Below, one piece after another: positions 1-5,810 of a DNA stretch of 11,130 bases. The position numbers were made by a program, and so were the translations under genes. Below the pieces are notes generated by a model. It was not told where the DNA came from. It did not search any database and worked only from the letters and a program-made list of their open reading frames with translations. Position 1 is the stretch's first letter. Each line of letters starts with the position of its first letter. This stretch comes from UBA2100 sp964399345 (GTDB lineage Bacteria; Patescibacteriota; Minisyncoccia; Phycocordibacterales; UBA2100), in NCBI GenBank assembly GCA_964399345.1, contig CAYNQE010000012.1, forward strand, positions 1 through 11,130, in the 5' to 3' direction.

Positions 1-6
1 GGGACT

Positions 7-990
7 TCACTGAATCAGGTTTAATTTTTGGGTTGGGGAGTATGGATTTGGAATACGTATTTCTCCAGTTGAGAGAAACGAGGTTGCAGGAGTTACTAGT
101 TTTTCGGCTAGCGCTGCGGCTGCAACGTATGGTTTAACGATTGACCCAGGAGTATATTCTCCAAGAACCACTCTGTTTAAAAACGGGTTTCTATAATCTG
201 AAGAGTACCCTCCTATCGCCTCATCATCTATTCCATCACTCATAATTTGCGAGGAATATTCGGGGTAGCTAGTTAACGCTAAGATTTCTCCAGTCTCAAC
301 ATCCATAACAATTCCTGCTCCTCCAATGAAACCCGCACTTTTAGCACCATTTTTAATGGATTCAAAAAGAGCCTCTTGCATTTTTGTGTCTATCGTTAAG
401 GTCACATTTCTTCCGTCAATTGGTGCGCGTATAGTATTTTCAGATTGCACATTGTTTAAGGCATCAACTTCAATTAATCGCACGCCGTTTTCTCCTGAAA
501 GTATCTCATTTAAAGAATTCTCAACCCCTGCCTTTCCAACGTATTCACTTCTCCACCAAAAACCATCTCTATCTTTCTCAGGATAGCCTACAAAACCTAA
601 TACGTGTCCTATTCCATTAGCTGAGAAATACTGTCTAAGAGAATACATATCGCTATCTTCATTAGGAATATTCCAAGCTAATTCATTTTGATATCTGTCG
701 TAGATGACTCCGCGTTCGGCAAAAAGTATTTCATGGTCTAGTCTATTCTTTTGAGAAAGAAGGGCCAGAGCCTCTCCTCTTTTAATTTGGAGATTCCAAG
801 TTTGCCCTAGAAAAATTGCAAAGATTAAGAATACGAGTAATCCGACAGCGCCTGGAACAATTCCATGAATAGATTTCTCCACTCGTCCTTCAAATTGATC
901 CGTGTCAAAAGCTGGAAGATTGAAAGCATCAAGAAGAACTTCATCAGGATCGATATCTAGTCGCTTGATAAACTTTCTTCTTCTAAACAT
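7..990 (-). CDS. mrdA: Penicillin-binding protein 2 (MrdA), N-terminal part, ends early
   Basis: Class B penicillin-binding protein, the transpeptidase that works with the MreBCD elongation machinery. A short basic N-terminus is followed by one membrane segment (about residues 44-66). Next comes the PBP dimerisation region (ERGVIYDR near 92-99) and the start of the transpeptidase domain with the catalytic S-x-x-K motif (SIVK, S283/K286, in YTPGSIVKP). The frame then hits TGA at positions 9-7 after 327 residues, while the family is usually about 600 residues. The SxN and KTG motifs are therefore missing from this frame. It is the only protein here ending in TGA. A frameshift is possible: the next frame (AAC CCA AAA ATT ...) is open to the window edge, but its residues do not clearly match the family. 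The rest of the gene would lie left of the window. The start ATG at 990 is preceded by AAGGA with no spacer and by a TATATT box 8 nt upstream. Identity is sure; the state of the 3' end is not. Confidence 0.88.
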   Translation of the reverse strand: MFRRRKFIKRLDIDPDEVLLDAFNLPAFDTDQFEGRVEKSIHGIVPGAVGLLVFLIFAIFLGQTWNLQIKRGEALALLSQKNRLDHEILFAERGVIYDRYQNELAWNIPNEDSDMYSLRQYFSANGIGHVLGFVGYPEKDRDGFWWRSEYVGKAGVENSLNEILSGENGVRLIEVDALNNVQSENTIRAPIDGRNVTLTIDTKMQEALFESIKNGAKSAGFIGGAGIVMDVETGEILALTSYPEYSSQIMSDGIDDEAIGGYSSDYRNPFLNRVVLGEYTPGSIVKPYVAAAALAEKLVTPATSFLSTGEIRIPNPYSPTQKLNLIQ

Positions 991-998
991 TCCTTAAG

Positions 999-1004
999 AA
1001 TATA
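999..1004 (-). promoter_or_regulatory. -10-like box (TATATT) 8 nt before mrdA ATG
   Basis: On the minus strand TATATT sits at 1004-999 and the mrdA ATG starts at 990, which would place transcription start almost at the ATG. No good -35 hexamer at 16-18 nt is visible; TTGCCT lies only 14 nt upstream. It is proposed mainly because five other genes here show the same arrangement. Confidence 0.35.
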
Positions 1005-1028
1005 GGACAAATTAGAGGAGGCAACCGG

Positions 1029-1056
1029 TTGACATAGTGGTCTAGGTATATATAAT
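1029..1056 (+). promoter_or_regulatory. Consensus sigma70-type promoter, plus strand
   Basis: TTGACA (1029-1034), a 16-nt spacer, then TATAAT (1051-1056): both hexamers match consensus exactly, unlike every other promoter proposed here. It points rightwards, against the surrounding genes, with start expected near 1063. A 10-bp palindrome CAACCGGTTG (1022-1031) overlaps the -35 box and could be an operator. There is no plus-strand coding sequence downstream, only the hairpin at 1072-1111. Confidence 0.6.
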
Positions 1057-1062
1057 ATAAAC

Positions 1063-1119
1063 ATCACGACGAAAAGGGGCCCAAACGGTTAATTACCTAA
1101 GGCCCCCTTTTCTATTTTC
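1063..1119 (+). ncRNA. Predicted very short transcript ending in a hairpin
   Basis: Inferred from the consensus promoter just upstream and the terminator-like hairpin at 1072-1111. The product would be about 55 nt: a short 5' tail plus the hairpin. It would be antisense to the last codons and stop of the NYN-domain gene. No start codon or known RNA family is recognised. It may instead be promoter activity that is simply shut off by the hairpin. Confidence 0.3.
1072..1119. terminator. Bidirectional terminator-like hairpin
   Basis: AAAAGGGGCC (1072-1081) pairs with GGCCCCCTTTT (1101-1111), with one bulged C and a 19-nt loop. On the plus strand it runs into TTTTCTATTTTC. On the minus strand it runs into TTTTCG and lies at the end of the NYN-domain gene, whose TAA stop (1091-1089) is inside the loop. 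It could close both the mre/proS transcription unit and the short plus-strand transcript. Confidence 0.55.
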
Positions 1120-1601
1120 TTTCTAATTCCATCGCTACTCAAATCAGCAAAATATTTTCTTGTTATTTTCTTATACAGCGAGGATGCTTTTTCAGCATCA
1201 GGGAATAGAACTTTCTCAAATCTATTTTCTTCAATTAAAAAGTCTACTATCATTTTATAATCACCATCACCAGAAACAAGAACAACTCTGTTGAAATCCT
1301 CCTTAGAGTACATTCGCTTCATTATCGAAAATATTATATCTGAGTCGACGTTTCCTTTCTTTTTTCCCAGCATAACAGAACTATGTTGTCTAAACACTAA
1401 AATGAACCCTGCTGACTGAATCTCTTCGTATAATTCTTGATACTCTTCATGAACAAAACCAAGGTAATAGTATGCAACATCAACTAGGTACTTTTCCTCT
1501 AGGTAAGTACGAAAACGTTTTAAATCAATACCCCAAGGAGAATTACTTCTCGTGGTTCCCATATATAAATTTTGTCCATCTATGTAAGCTAGGTTTTTCA
1601 T
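1089..1601 (-). CDS. NYN-domain (LabA/DUF88-like, PIN-fold) putative ribonuclease
   Basis: A 170-residue soluble protein with the layout of the NYN/PIN-like nuclease superfamily. An N-terminal strand carries the first acidic residue (YIDGQNL, D8). A central NVDSDI segment (D86, D88) and a VSGDGDY segment (D112, D114) follow; together these make the usual metal-binding acidic cluster. Known NYN proteins act on RNA, so a metal-dependent RNase role is likely but its target is unknown. It starts 4 nt after the stop of the metallo-beta-lactamase-fold gene, so the two are probably co-transcribed. Only a weak AAGAG precedes the ATG. Its 3' end overlaps a bidirectional terminator hairpin. The family call is firm; the cellular role is not. 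Confidence 0.85.
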   Translation of the reverse strand: MKNLAYIDGQNLYMGTTRSNSPWGIDLKRFRTYLEEKYLVDVAYYYLGFVHEEYQELYEEIQSAGFILVFRQHSSVMLGKKKGNVDSDIIFSIMKRMYSKEDFNRVVLVSGDGDYKMIVDFLIEENRFEKVLFPDAEKASSLYKKITRKYFADLSSDGIRKKIEKGALGN

Positions 1602-1605
1602 ACTC

Positions 1606-2253
1606 TTAACTAAAATCGTGTTCTTCTCCAGCCTTCATTGGAACAAACTTAATTTTATTTGCCCCTAGAATATTCTCCGGAACTTTATGCGAGCCTCCGA
1701 TTTTATCCTCTTGAAGCATCCCATCATGAACCGGAAAAGCGACCCGTGGAGATACCTGCAAAGCATAAGTAACAGCGTCTTTTATATTGCACCAAGGTCC
1801 CGCAACTGGTAATGCCAATATATCAACTTCCTTTTCTGGATTACAATAAGCATCACCTGGGTAAAATAGCTTTTCTGCAATAAAGTATCCTGTGTTTTGC
1901 ACTTGCCCAAAATCTTCAAAAATTTCTTCATGCTTTGCATCATATGCTTCAAACTTAACGTCATTAAATACCTCTGAATCTCTCCCTTCCAAAACTTTAT
2001 AGGCCATCCCTTTTTCATCCAATAATTTAGCCGTGGCGGTATTCGTAACAACTACTGCCCCTGGATTATTAACCACTATCTCTTCTAAAGAATCAACATG
2101 GATATGATCTCCATGCTCATGAGTTATTAAAATAATATCAATATTCGCTAAATCTGAGTGTAACTTAGCGGTGAACTCACCAGGGTCAGTAAGAATTCTA
2201 AGCCCGTGAATATCGATTACTAAACAACAATGTCCAATTTTCTTTATTTTCAT
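1606..2253 (-). CDS. UlaG-like metallo-beta-lactamase-fold hydrolase
   Basis: A 215-residue protein of the metallo-beta-lactamase superfamily (Lactamase_B_3/UlaG-like group). It begins MKIKKIGHCCLVID with TDPGEF soon after. The metal motif H-x-H-x-D-H is THEHGDH (H45, H47, D49, H50). Further likely ligands are H108, D134 (YPGDAY) and H176 (PVHDGM), so the di-metal site looks complete. Members of this group act on varied phosphorylated or lactone substrates and the sequence does not tell which. It lies 17 nt after mreD and 4 nt before the NYN-domain gene. There is no Shine-Dalgarno site, but an extended -10 box lies 6 nt before the ATG, suggesting an internal leaderless promoter. Confidence 0.87.
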   Translation of the reverse strand: MKIKKIGHCCLVIDIHGLRILTDPGEFTAKLHSDLANIDIILITHEHGDHIHVDSLEEIVVNNPGAVVVTNTATAKLLDEKGMAYKVLEGRDSEVFNDVKFEAYDAKHEEIFEDFGQVQNTGYFIAEKLFYPGDAYCNPEKEVDILALPVAGPWCNIKDAVTYALQVSPRVAFPVHDGMLQEDKIGGSHKVPENILGANKIKFVPMKAGEEHDFS

Positions 2254-2259
2254 AAATCT

Positions 2260-2268
2260 AGTATATCA
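2260..2268 (-). promoter_or_regulatory. Extended -10 box (TGATATACT) before the MBL-fold gene
   Basis: On the minus strand TGATATACT ends 6 nt before the ATG at 2253. The TG-n motif fits an extended -10 and may make up for the lack of a clear -35. Transcription would start at or next to the ATG, giving a leaderless message for the MBL-NYN gene pair inside the mre cluster. Confidence 0.45.
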
Positions 2269-2270
2269 AA

Positions 2271-2519
2271 TTACACCCTCCAAAAAAGCCTCTTCTTAAT
2301 TTGCTCAACCACAAGTGTTACTCCAACAAAGATTAGTGTGTAAAATCCAACAAAAAGTACTGGAGTGCCAAACCATAAATCAAAAACTACTCCAGTAATA
2401 AGAACAAAATATGATCTTTGTAATATTAGTGACACGCTTCCAAAGAAAAGAACCATCCACCATAAATTTGCTACCGCTCCCACAAAAAATATTCCTAAAA
2501 CAAAATTTCTAGCGAACAT
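2271..2519 (-). CDS. mreD: Short MreD-like membrane protein
   Basis: An 82-residue, very hydrophobic protein with about three membrane segments (roughly residues 4-28, 33-50 and 52-72) and a basic tail (EQIKKRLFWRV). Its ATG overlaps the end of mreC by 11 nt, exactly where MreD is normally encoded. The FDLWFGTP stretch resembles the MreD core. Typical MreD proteins are about 160 residues, so this would be a half-length form. The call rests on position and hydrophobic pattern more than on strong motif similarity. In the family, MreD is an inner-membrane part of the elongasome that binds MreC. Confidence 0.7.
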   Translation of the reverse strand: MFARNFVLGIFFVGAVANLWWMVLFFGSVSLILQRSYFVLITGVVFDLWFGTPVLFVGFYTLIFVGVTLVVEQIKKRLFWRV

Positions 2520-3276
2520 ACACGAATCTAACTGTACTTATATTCAAAGGAGAAACTACTCTTATCAGTTGAGTGGCGTTAGTAGGGCTACTATCTATAT
2601 CGCCCACATATCCAACGAGAGCACTCTCTGTACCAAAAGCTACTACTGGATCCCCTAGACGTATATCGACTCCACGTGCTACTTCTATGAGCATATTTCC
2701 ATTCCCAATTCCTCTAAGATCAACCTGAGTAAGTCTCTCTTCACTCCCTACTAACACATTAGTAATATTTTCAGGCGCTGAAATCAATTGGACCATAGCC
2801 CCATACTTACCTGACTCTACAATCTCACCTAAAAGAGCATTTTTTGATGCAAAAACCTTCCTTCCTACAACATGCCTCCTATCCGCCTTCTGGGAAATCT
2901 GTATTGTTCCGTAAGGAAATTTTCCGCCGTCTGAAAGAACCCTAGAGAGAACTCCATCAACTTCAATGACAGTGTCATTAAGTAGCTTTCTTAATTCTCT
3001 ATTCTCAGAATCTAAGACAATATTATTTAGTGAATACAATTCTAACTCCAAAATTCTCTCCTTGAGTAGGGAGGTTTCCTTTCTTAGAGATTTCTTGGTT
3101 TGATAATTAACACCTACTGTTGGAAAGTGTGCCATGGAAGAGCGAACAATACTTGAAACAAAACCATCAAAAAATACGTTCACTCCTGCTAGGAAAACTG
3201 TAACTATTAAAAAAGTAACGAATATCTTCCTATTTAAAGAAAGTGGTTGTCTTTTACTCCGTAGGTGAAAACTCAT
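2509..3276 (-). CDS. mreC: Rod shape-determining protein MreC
   Basis: A 255-residue protein with the MreC layout. A basic cytoplasmic tail (RSKRQPLSLNRK) leads into one membrane helix (about 18-36). A coiled-coil stretch of about 55-100 is rich in Leu/Glu/Lys. After it come the paired beta-barrel domains typical of MreC (GEIVESGKYGAMVQLIS near 150-166, and a C-terminal half with RLGDPVVAFG). MreC sits outside the membrane and links MreB and MreD to PBP2. The ATG lies inside the end of mreB (23-nt overlap) and the end overlaps mreD (11 nt), so mreB-mreC-mreD are translationally coupled. No Shine-Dalgarno site is visible. Confidence 0.92.
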   Translation of the reverse strand: MSFHLRSKRQPLSLNRKIFVTFLIVTVFLAGVNVFFDGFVSSIVRSSMAHFPTVGVNYQTKKSLRKETSLLKERILELELYSLNNIVLDSENRELRKLLNDTVIEVDGVLSRVLSDGGKFPYGTIQISQKADRRHVVGRKVFASKNALLGEIVESGKYGAMVQLISAPENITNVLVGSEERLTQVDLRGIGNGNMLIEVARGVDIRLGDPVVAFGTESALVGYVGDIDSSPTNATQLIRVVSPLNISTVRFVYVR

Positions 3277-4336
3277 GACTTTGTGTTATTAGCAATTCTC
3301 TATACAAATCAATATCTTCAAGAATCATTCCGGTTCCGCGCACTACAGCAGTAAGGGGGTCATCTGCAACGTAAACTGGAATTCCTAAGCTCTCACCTAA
3401 TAATTCACCTAGTCCACGAATAAGGGCTCCTCCTCCTGCTAAATATATTCCCCTCCTCATTACGTCCGATAGGATTTCAGGAGGTGTCGTTTCAAGCACT
3501 TCCTTAACTGCATCAATTAACCTATCTACTGAACTTCCAATGGCCTCACGAATATCTGCCTCAGTTATTACTACCTCCCTTGGAAGACCAGTTACTAAAT
3601 CTCTTCCGCGAATTGTTCCCTCTAGTGGAATGTCACCTTCTCTAACGGAGGCTGCTCTTATCTTAAGTTCTTCTGCCGACTTTTTTCCTATTAGTATTTT
3701 AAATTCCGCTCGTACATAATTTATAATATCTTCGTTTAGTTTGTCTCCTGCTATTCGTACATTCTTTGCATTAACTAATCCTCCTAAAGAAATTACTCCA
3801 ATATCTGTTGTTCCACCTCCTATATCAATAATCATGGAACCCGATGGAGTTCTTACGGGAAGGCGGATTCCAATTGCAGCAGCCATAGGCTCTTCGACAA
3901 TGAAAACCTCACGTGCACTAGCATCTCTTGCCGCATCTTGAACTGCGCGAACTTCAACTGATGTAATTCCTGATGGAACACCAATAACAACACGTGGTCC
4001 AAACAAACGAGTTTTCTCACCTTGGGCTTTTCGTATTAAATAGCCAAGCATCTCCTCAGTTACCTCAAAGTCAGAAATGACCCCATCCACTAATGGCTGA
4101 ACTGCAACAACGTGTGCAGGCGTTCTTCCAAGCATATTCTTAGCATCAGACCCTATGGCTACCACTTGCCCCGTTTTTTGATTAACAGCAACCATTGAGG
4201 GTTCGTTAATTACAATCCCCTTGCCGTTTACGTAAACTAGAGTATTTGCTGTTCCTAAATCAATTCCAATATCATCAGACATCAGGCCAGAAAATCTCCC
4301 TAAAATACTCTTTACTAATGCAACTACCCTTTCCAT
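3254..4336 (-). CDS. mreB: Rod shape-determining actin homologue MreB (copy 1)
   Basis: A 360-residue bacterial actin. The phosphate-1 motif is DIGIDLGTANTLVYV (22-36). The catalytic-loop Glu is in VEEPMAAAIG (147-156). Phosphate-2 is DIGGGTTDIG (171-180), and the adenosine motif is LAGGGALIRGL (299-309). All ATP-binding motifs are intact. The first ~20 residues (MERVVALVKSILGRF...) look like an amphipathic membrane-binding helix. An internal ATG at 4282 with GGGAG upstream is an alternative start, but it would remove that helix. The gene starts 4 nt after the proS stop and overlaps mreC by 23 nt. MreB forms membrane-bound filaments that organise side-wall synthesis. Confidence 0.96.
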   Translation of the reverse strand: MERVVALVKSILGRFSGLMSDDIGIDLGTANTLVYVNGKGIVINEPSMVAVNQKTGQVVAIGSDAKNMLGRTPAHVVAVQPLVDGVISDFEVTEEMLGYLIRKAQGEKTRLFGPRVVIGVPSGITSVEVRAVQDAARDASAREVFIVEEPMAAAIGIRLPVRTPSGSMIIDIGGGTTDIGVISLGGLVNAKNVRIAGDKLNEDIINYVRAEFKILIGKKSAEELKIRAASVREGDIPLEGTIRGRDLVTGLPREVVITEADIREAIGSSVDRLIDAVKEVLETTPPEILSDVMRRGIYLAGGGALIRGLGELLGESLGIPVYVADDPLTAVVRGTGMILEDIDLYRELLITQSHEFSPTE

Positions 4337-4340
4337 AGGA

Positions 4341-5615
4341 CTAGTCGTTTAAAAGTTCTTGCTCATGAATAAAGGTAGAAACTCCCGTTGAACGTGTTAC
4401 GAGCTCGTATTCTCCTGAGGCTAGTGTCTTTTCACTTACAATCACTCTGTTTGGAATACCGATTAAATCAGAGTCGGCGAATTTTTCCCCAGCCCTTGCG
4501 TCTCTATCGTCAAAGAGCACCGACATACCCCGTGATTCCATTTCAGAAAATATTCTCTCTGAATCCGCTTTCACTTCCTCGTTTCCATTATCTAAAACAA
4601 TTAGGTGGTACTTAAATGGTGCTATTTCATCTGGCCACACAAGCCCTTTCTCGTCTGAGAGTAATTCTGCAACAGTCCCCATGGCTCTTGCCGGTCCAAT
4701 TCCATATGAGCCCATTATCACAGACTCTTCCTTGCCCTCTTCGTTTTTAAACTTTAACCCTAGGGCGTTAGAGAACCTAGTGCCAAGTGGGAAAATATTT
4801 CCGACTTCAATTGCTTTCTCTTCACGAAGAGTAACCCCTTCCCACCCAAGATCTTTAATTACTTCTTCTGTATTAACTTCTTTGTTTAGCGCAGTACCTG
4901 TTTTTTCGTTGATATAAATTAAATCCTCTCCTGCGTCTGAAATTGTTTGGAATTCATCGCTGAACTTAGAGAAAGACCCGCCGCTTGCAAACGTTCGATA
5001 GGTTTTATCTCCAATACCAAGACGTTCAAATATTTTTAGGTAAGATTCGGCACATTTTTCGTAAAACTCTCTAAATCCTTCTTCGTCTCTGTTAAATGAG
5101 TACAGGTCTTTCATTACAAACTCTCTCGTTCGCATTATTCCGCTCTTTGCTCGAGTCTCGTTACGGAATTTAGTTTGGAATTGGTAAATATACTTTGGTA
5201 AATCCTTGTAGGAAGAAATGTGCTCAGTTAGGAGTTTCGTTAGTGGTTCTTCGTGAGTGTTTGCAATTCCTAGTTCAGAACCCTCGTGGAAATTATCTCC
5301 ACTGTGTAGATGAGTTTTAAACCAAACATCTACGTGTTCGTCTTCCCATCTTCCAGATGTTTTCCACACTTCCGGATCTTGAAGTGCTGAGAGTGTCATT
5401 TCCTGACCTTCTATTGCATTCATCTCCTCGCGAATTACATTAACCACATTGTTAAATGTACGAAGTCCCAATGGAAGGAAGGAATATACTCCCGCCATTT
5501 CTTTGTTAATGAAGCCTGCTTGAATTAAAAGTTGTGCGTTTTTTGAAACTTCGCTCTTTGGTGCTTCCTTTCGGGTTTTTGTAAAAAGTTTTGATTGTCT
5601 AAGTGTGTTTGTCAT
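4341..5615 (-). CDS. proS: Prolyl-tRNA synthetase, short form without editing insertion
   Basis: Class II synthetase that attaches proline to tRNA-Pro. Start chosen at 5615 (MTNTLRQSKLF), giving 424 residues. An in-frame ATG at 5648 would add 11 atypical residues and lies upstream of the predicted transcription start. Motif 2 is FRNETRAKSGIMRTREFVMKD (150-170) and motif 3 is GSYGIGPARAMG (302-313). The anticodon-binding domain occupies about 335-424 (DDRDARAGEKFADSDLIGIP). Standard bacterial-type ProRS has about 570 residues with a ~180-residue editing (INS) domain between motifs 2 and 3. Here only about 70 residues separate the core segments, so editing in cis is absent. Such short forms are known in other bacteria. 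It leads the mreBCD transcription unit. Confidence 0.95.
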   Translation of the reverse strand: MTNTLRQSKLFTKTRKEAPKSEVSKNAQLLIQAGFINKEMAGVYSFLPLGLRTFNNVVNVIREEMNAIEGQEMTLSALQDPEVWKTSGRWEDEHVDVWFKTHLHSGDNFHEGSELGIANTHEEPLTKLLTEHISSYKDLPKYIYQFQTKFRNETRAKSGIMRTREFVMKDLYSFNRDEEGFREFYEKCAESYLKIFERLGIGDKTYRTFASGGSFSKFSDEFQTISDAGEDLIYINEKTGTALNKEVNTEEVIKDLGWEGVTLREEKAIEVGNIFPLGTRFSNALGLKFKNEEGKEESVIMGSYGIGPARAMGTVAELLSDEKGLVWPDEIAPFKYHLIVLDNGNEEVKADSERIFSEMESRGMSVLFDDRDARAGEKFADSDLIGIPNRVIVSEKTLASGEYELVTRSTGVSTFIHEQELLND

Positions 5616-5624
5616 TGTTAGCCA

Positions 5625-5653
5625 ATAGTACCAGAAAAAATTGACCACTCCAA
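5625..5653 (-). promoter_or_regulatory. proS-mreBCD promoter with extended -10
   Basis: Minus strand: TTGGAG (5653-5648), a 17-nt spacer, then TACTAT (5630-5625) preceded by TGG, which gives an extended -10. The ATG of proS follows after 9 nt, so the message would be leaderless or nearly so. This supports the 5615 start. It overlaps the proposed divergent promoter of the plus-strand RNA. Confidence 0.55.
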
Positions 5654-5666
5654 AACATGCTACACT
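5641..5666 (+). promoter_or_regulatory. Possible promoter of the plus-strand structured RNA
   Basis: TTGACC (5641-5646) and TACACT (5661-5666) are good hexamers, but the 14-nt spacer is short. TTTAAT (5667-5672) is an alternative -10 at 20 nt. Start would be near 5673. The -35 lies inside the divergent proS promoter. Confidence 0.35.
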
Positions 5667-5672
5667 TTTAAT

Positions 5673-5810
5673 AGTTTGTCAGTTAGCGACTCCCGGATCT
5701 GCCAAAAGATTCTTGTGTAGCGGGAGAAAGTCGCTACGCGCCAGTCCTGCACAAGAATCGCACGCACCTGTTTCCTCGCCACATTAGCACCGTGGCGGGG
5801 ATATTTTTTT
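5673..5810 (+). ncRNA. Structured RNA with H-type pseudoknot, family unknown
   Basis: A gap between the convergent end of rseP and the divergent start of proS, with no coding potential but dense base pairing. Stem 1: TAGCGA (5684-5689) pairs with TCGCTA (5731-5736), and CTCCCG (5690-5695) with CGGGAG (5721-5726), 12 bp with an AAAG bulge. Stem 2: GATTCTTGTG (5708-5717) pairs with CACAAGAATC (5750-5759), 10 perfect bp. The arms interleave, making an H-type pseudoknot. TAGCG occurs twice (5684-5688 and 5718-5722), and both copies can pair with CGCTA (5732-5736), so a switch is possible. It ends in a strong terminator. I looked for hallmarks of SRP RNA (GGAAGCAGC), T-box and hammerhead and found none. 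A proS leader on the minus strand is an alternative, but the T-run favours plus. Confidence 0.6.
5774..5810 (+). terminator. Rho-independent terminator of the structured RNA
   Basis: CCTCGCCAC (5774-5782) pairs with GTGGCGGGG (5792-5800) over 9 bp including one G-U, with a 9-nt loop, followed by ATATTTTTTT. On the opposite strand no T-run follows, so it works rightwards. It ends where the corrected rseP frame stops (5811-5809). Confidence 0.85.

Noticed and set aside
1..990. TGA reassigned to glycine (as in Gracilibacteria/Absconditabacteria), which would extend mrdA
   Set aside because: All other core genes read full length without any in-frame TGA and use normal Gly codons. Reading TGA as Gly in mrdA does not restore a recognisable family sequence.
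4282..4336. Alternative mreB start at 4282
   Set aside because: It has a GGGAG upstream but at about 12 nt. It would also remove the amphipathic N-terminal helix that MreB proteins often need for membrane binding.
5673..5810. SRP RNA, T-box leader of proS, or hammerhead ribozyme in the proS-rseP gap
   Set aside because: No GGAAGCAGC apical loop, no T-box antiterminator sequence and no CUGANGA core were found on either strand.
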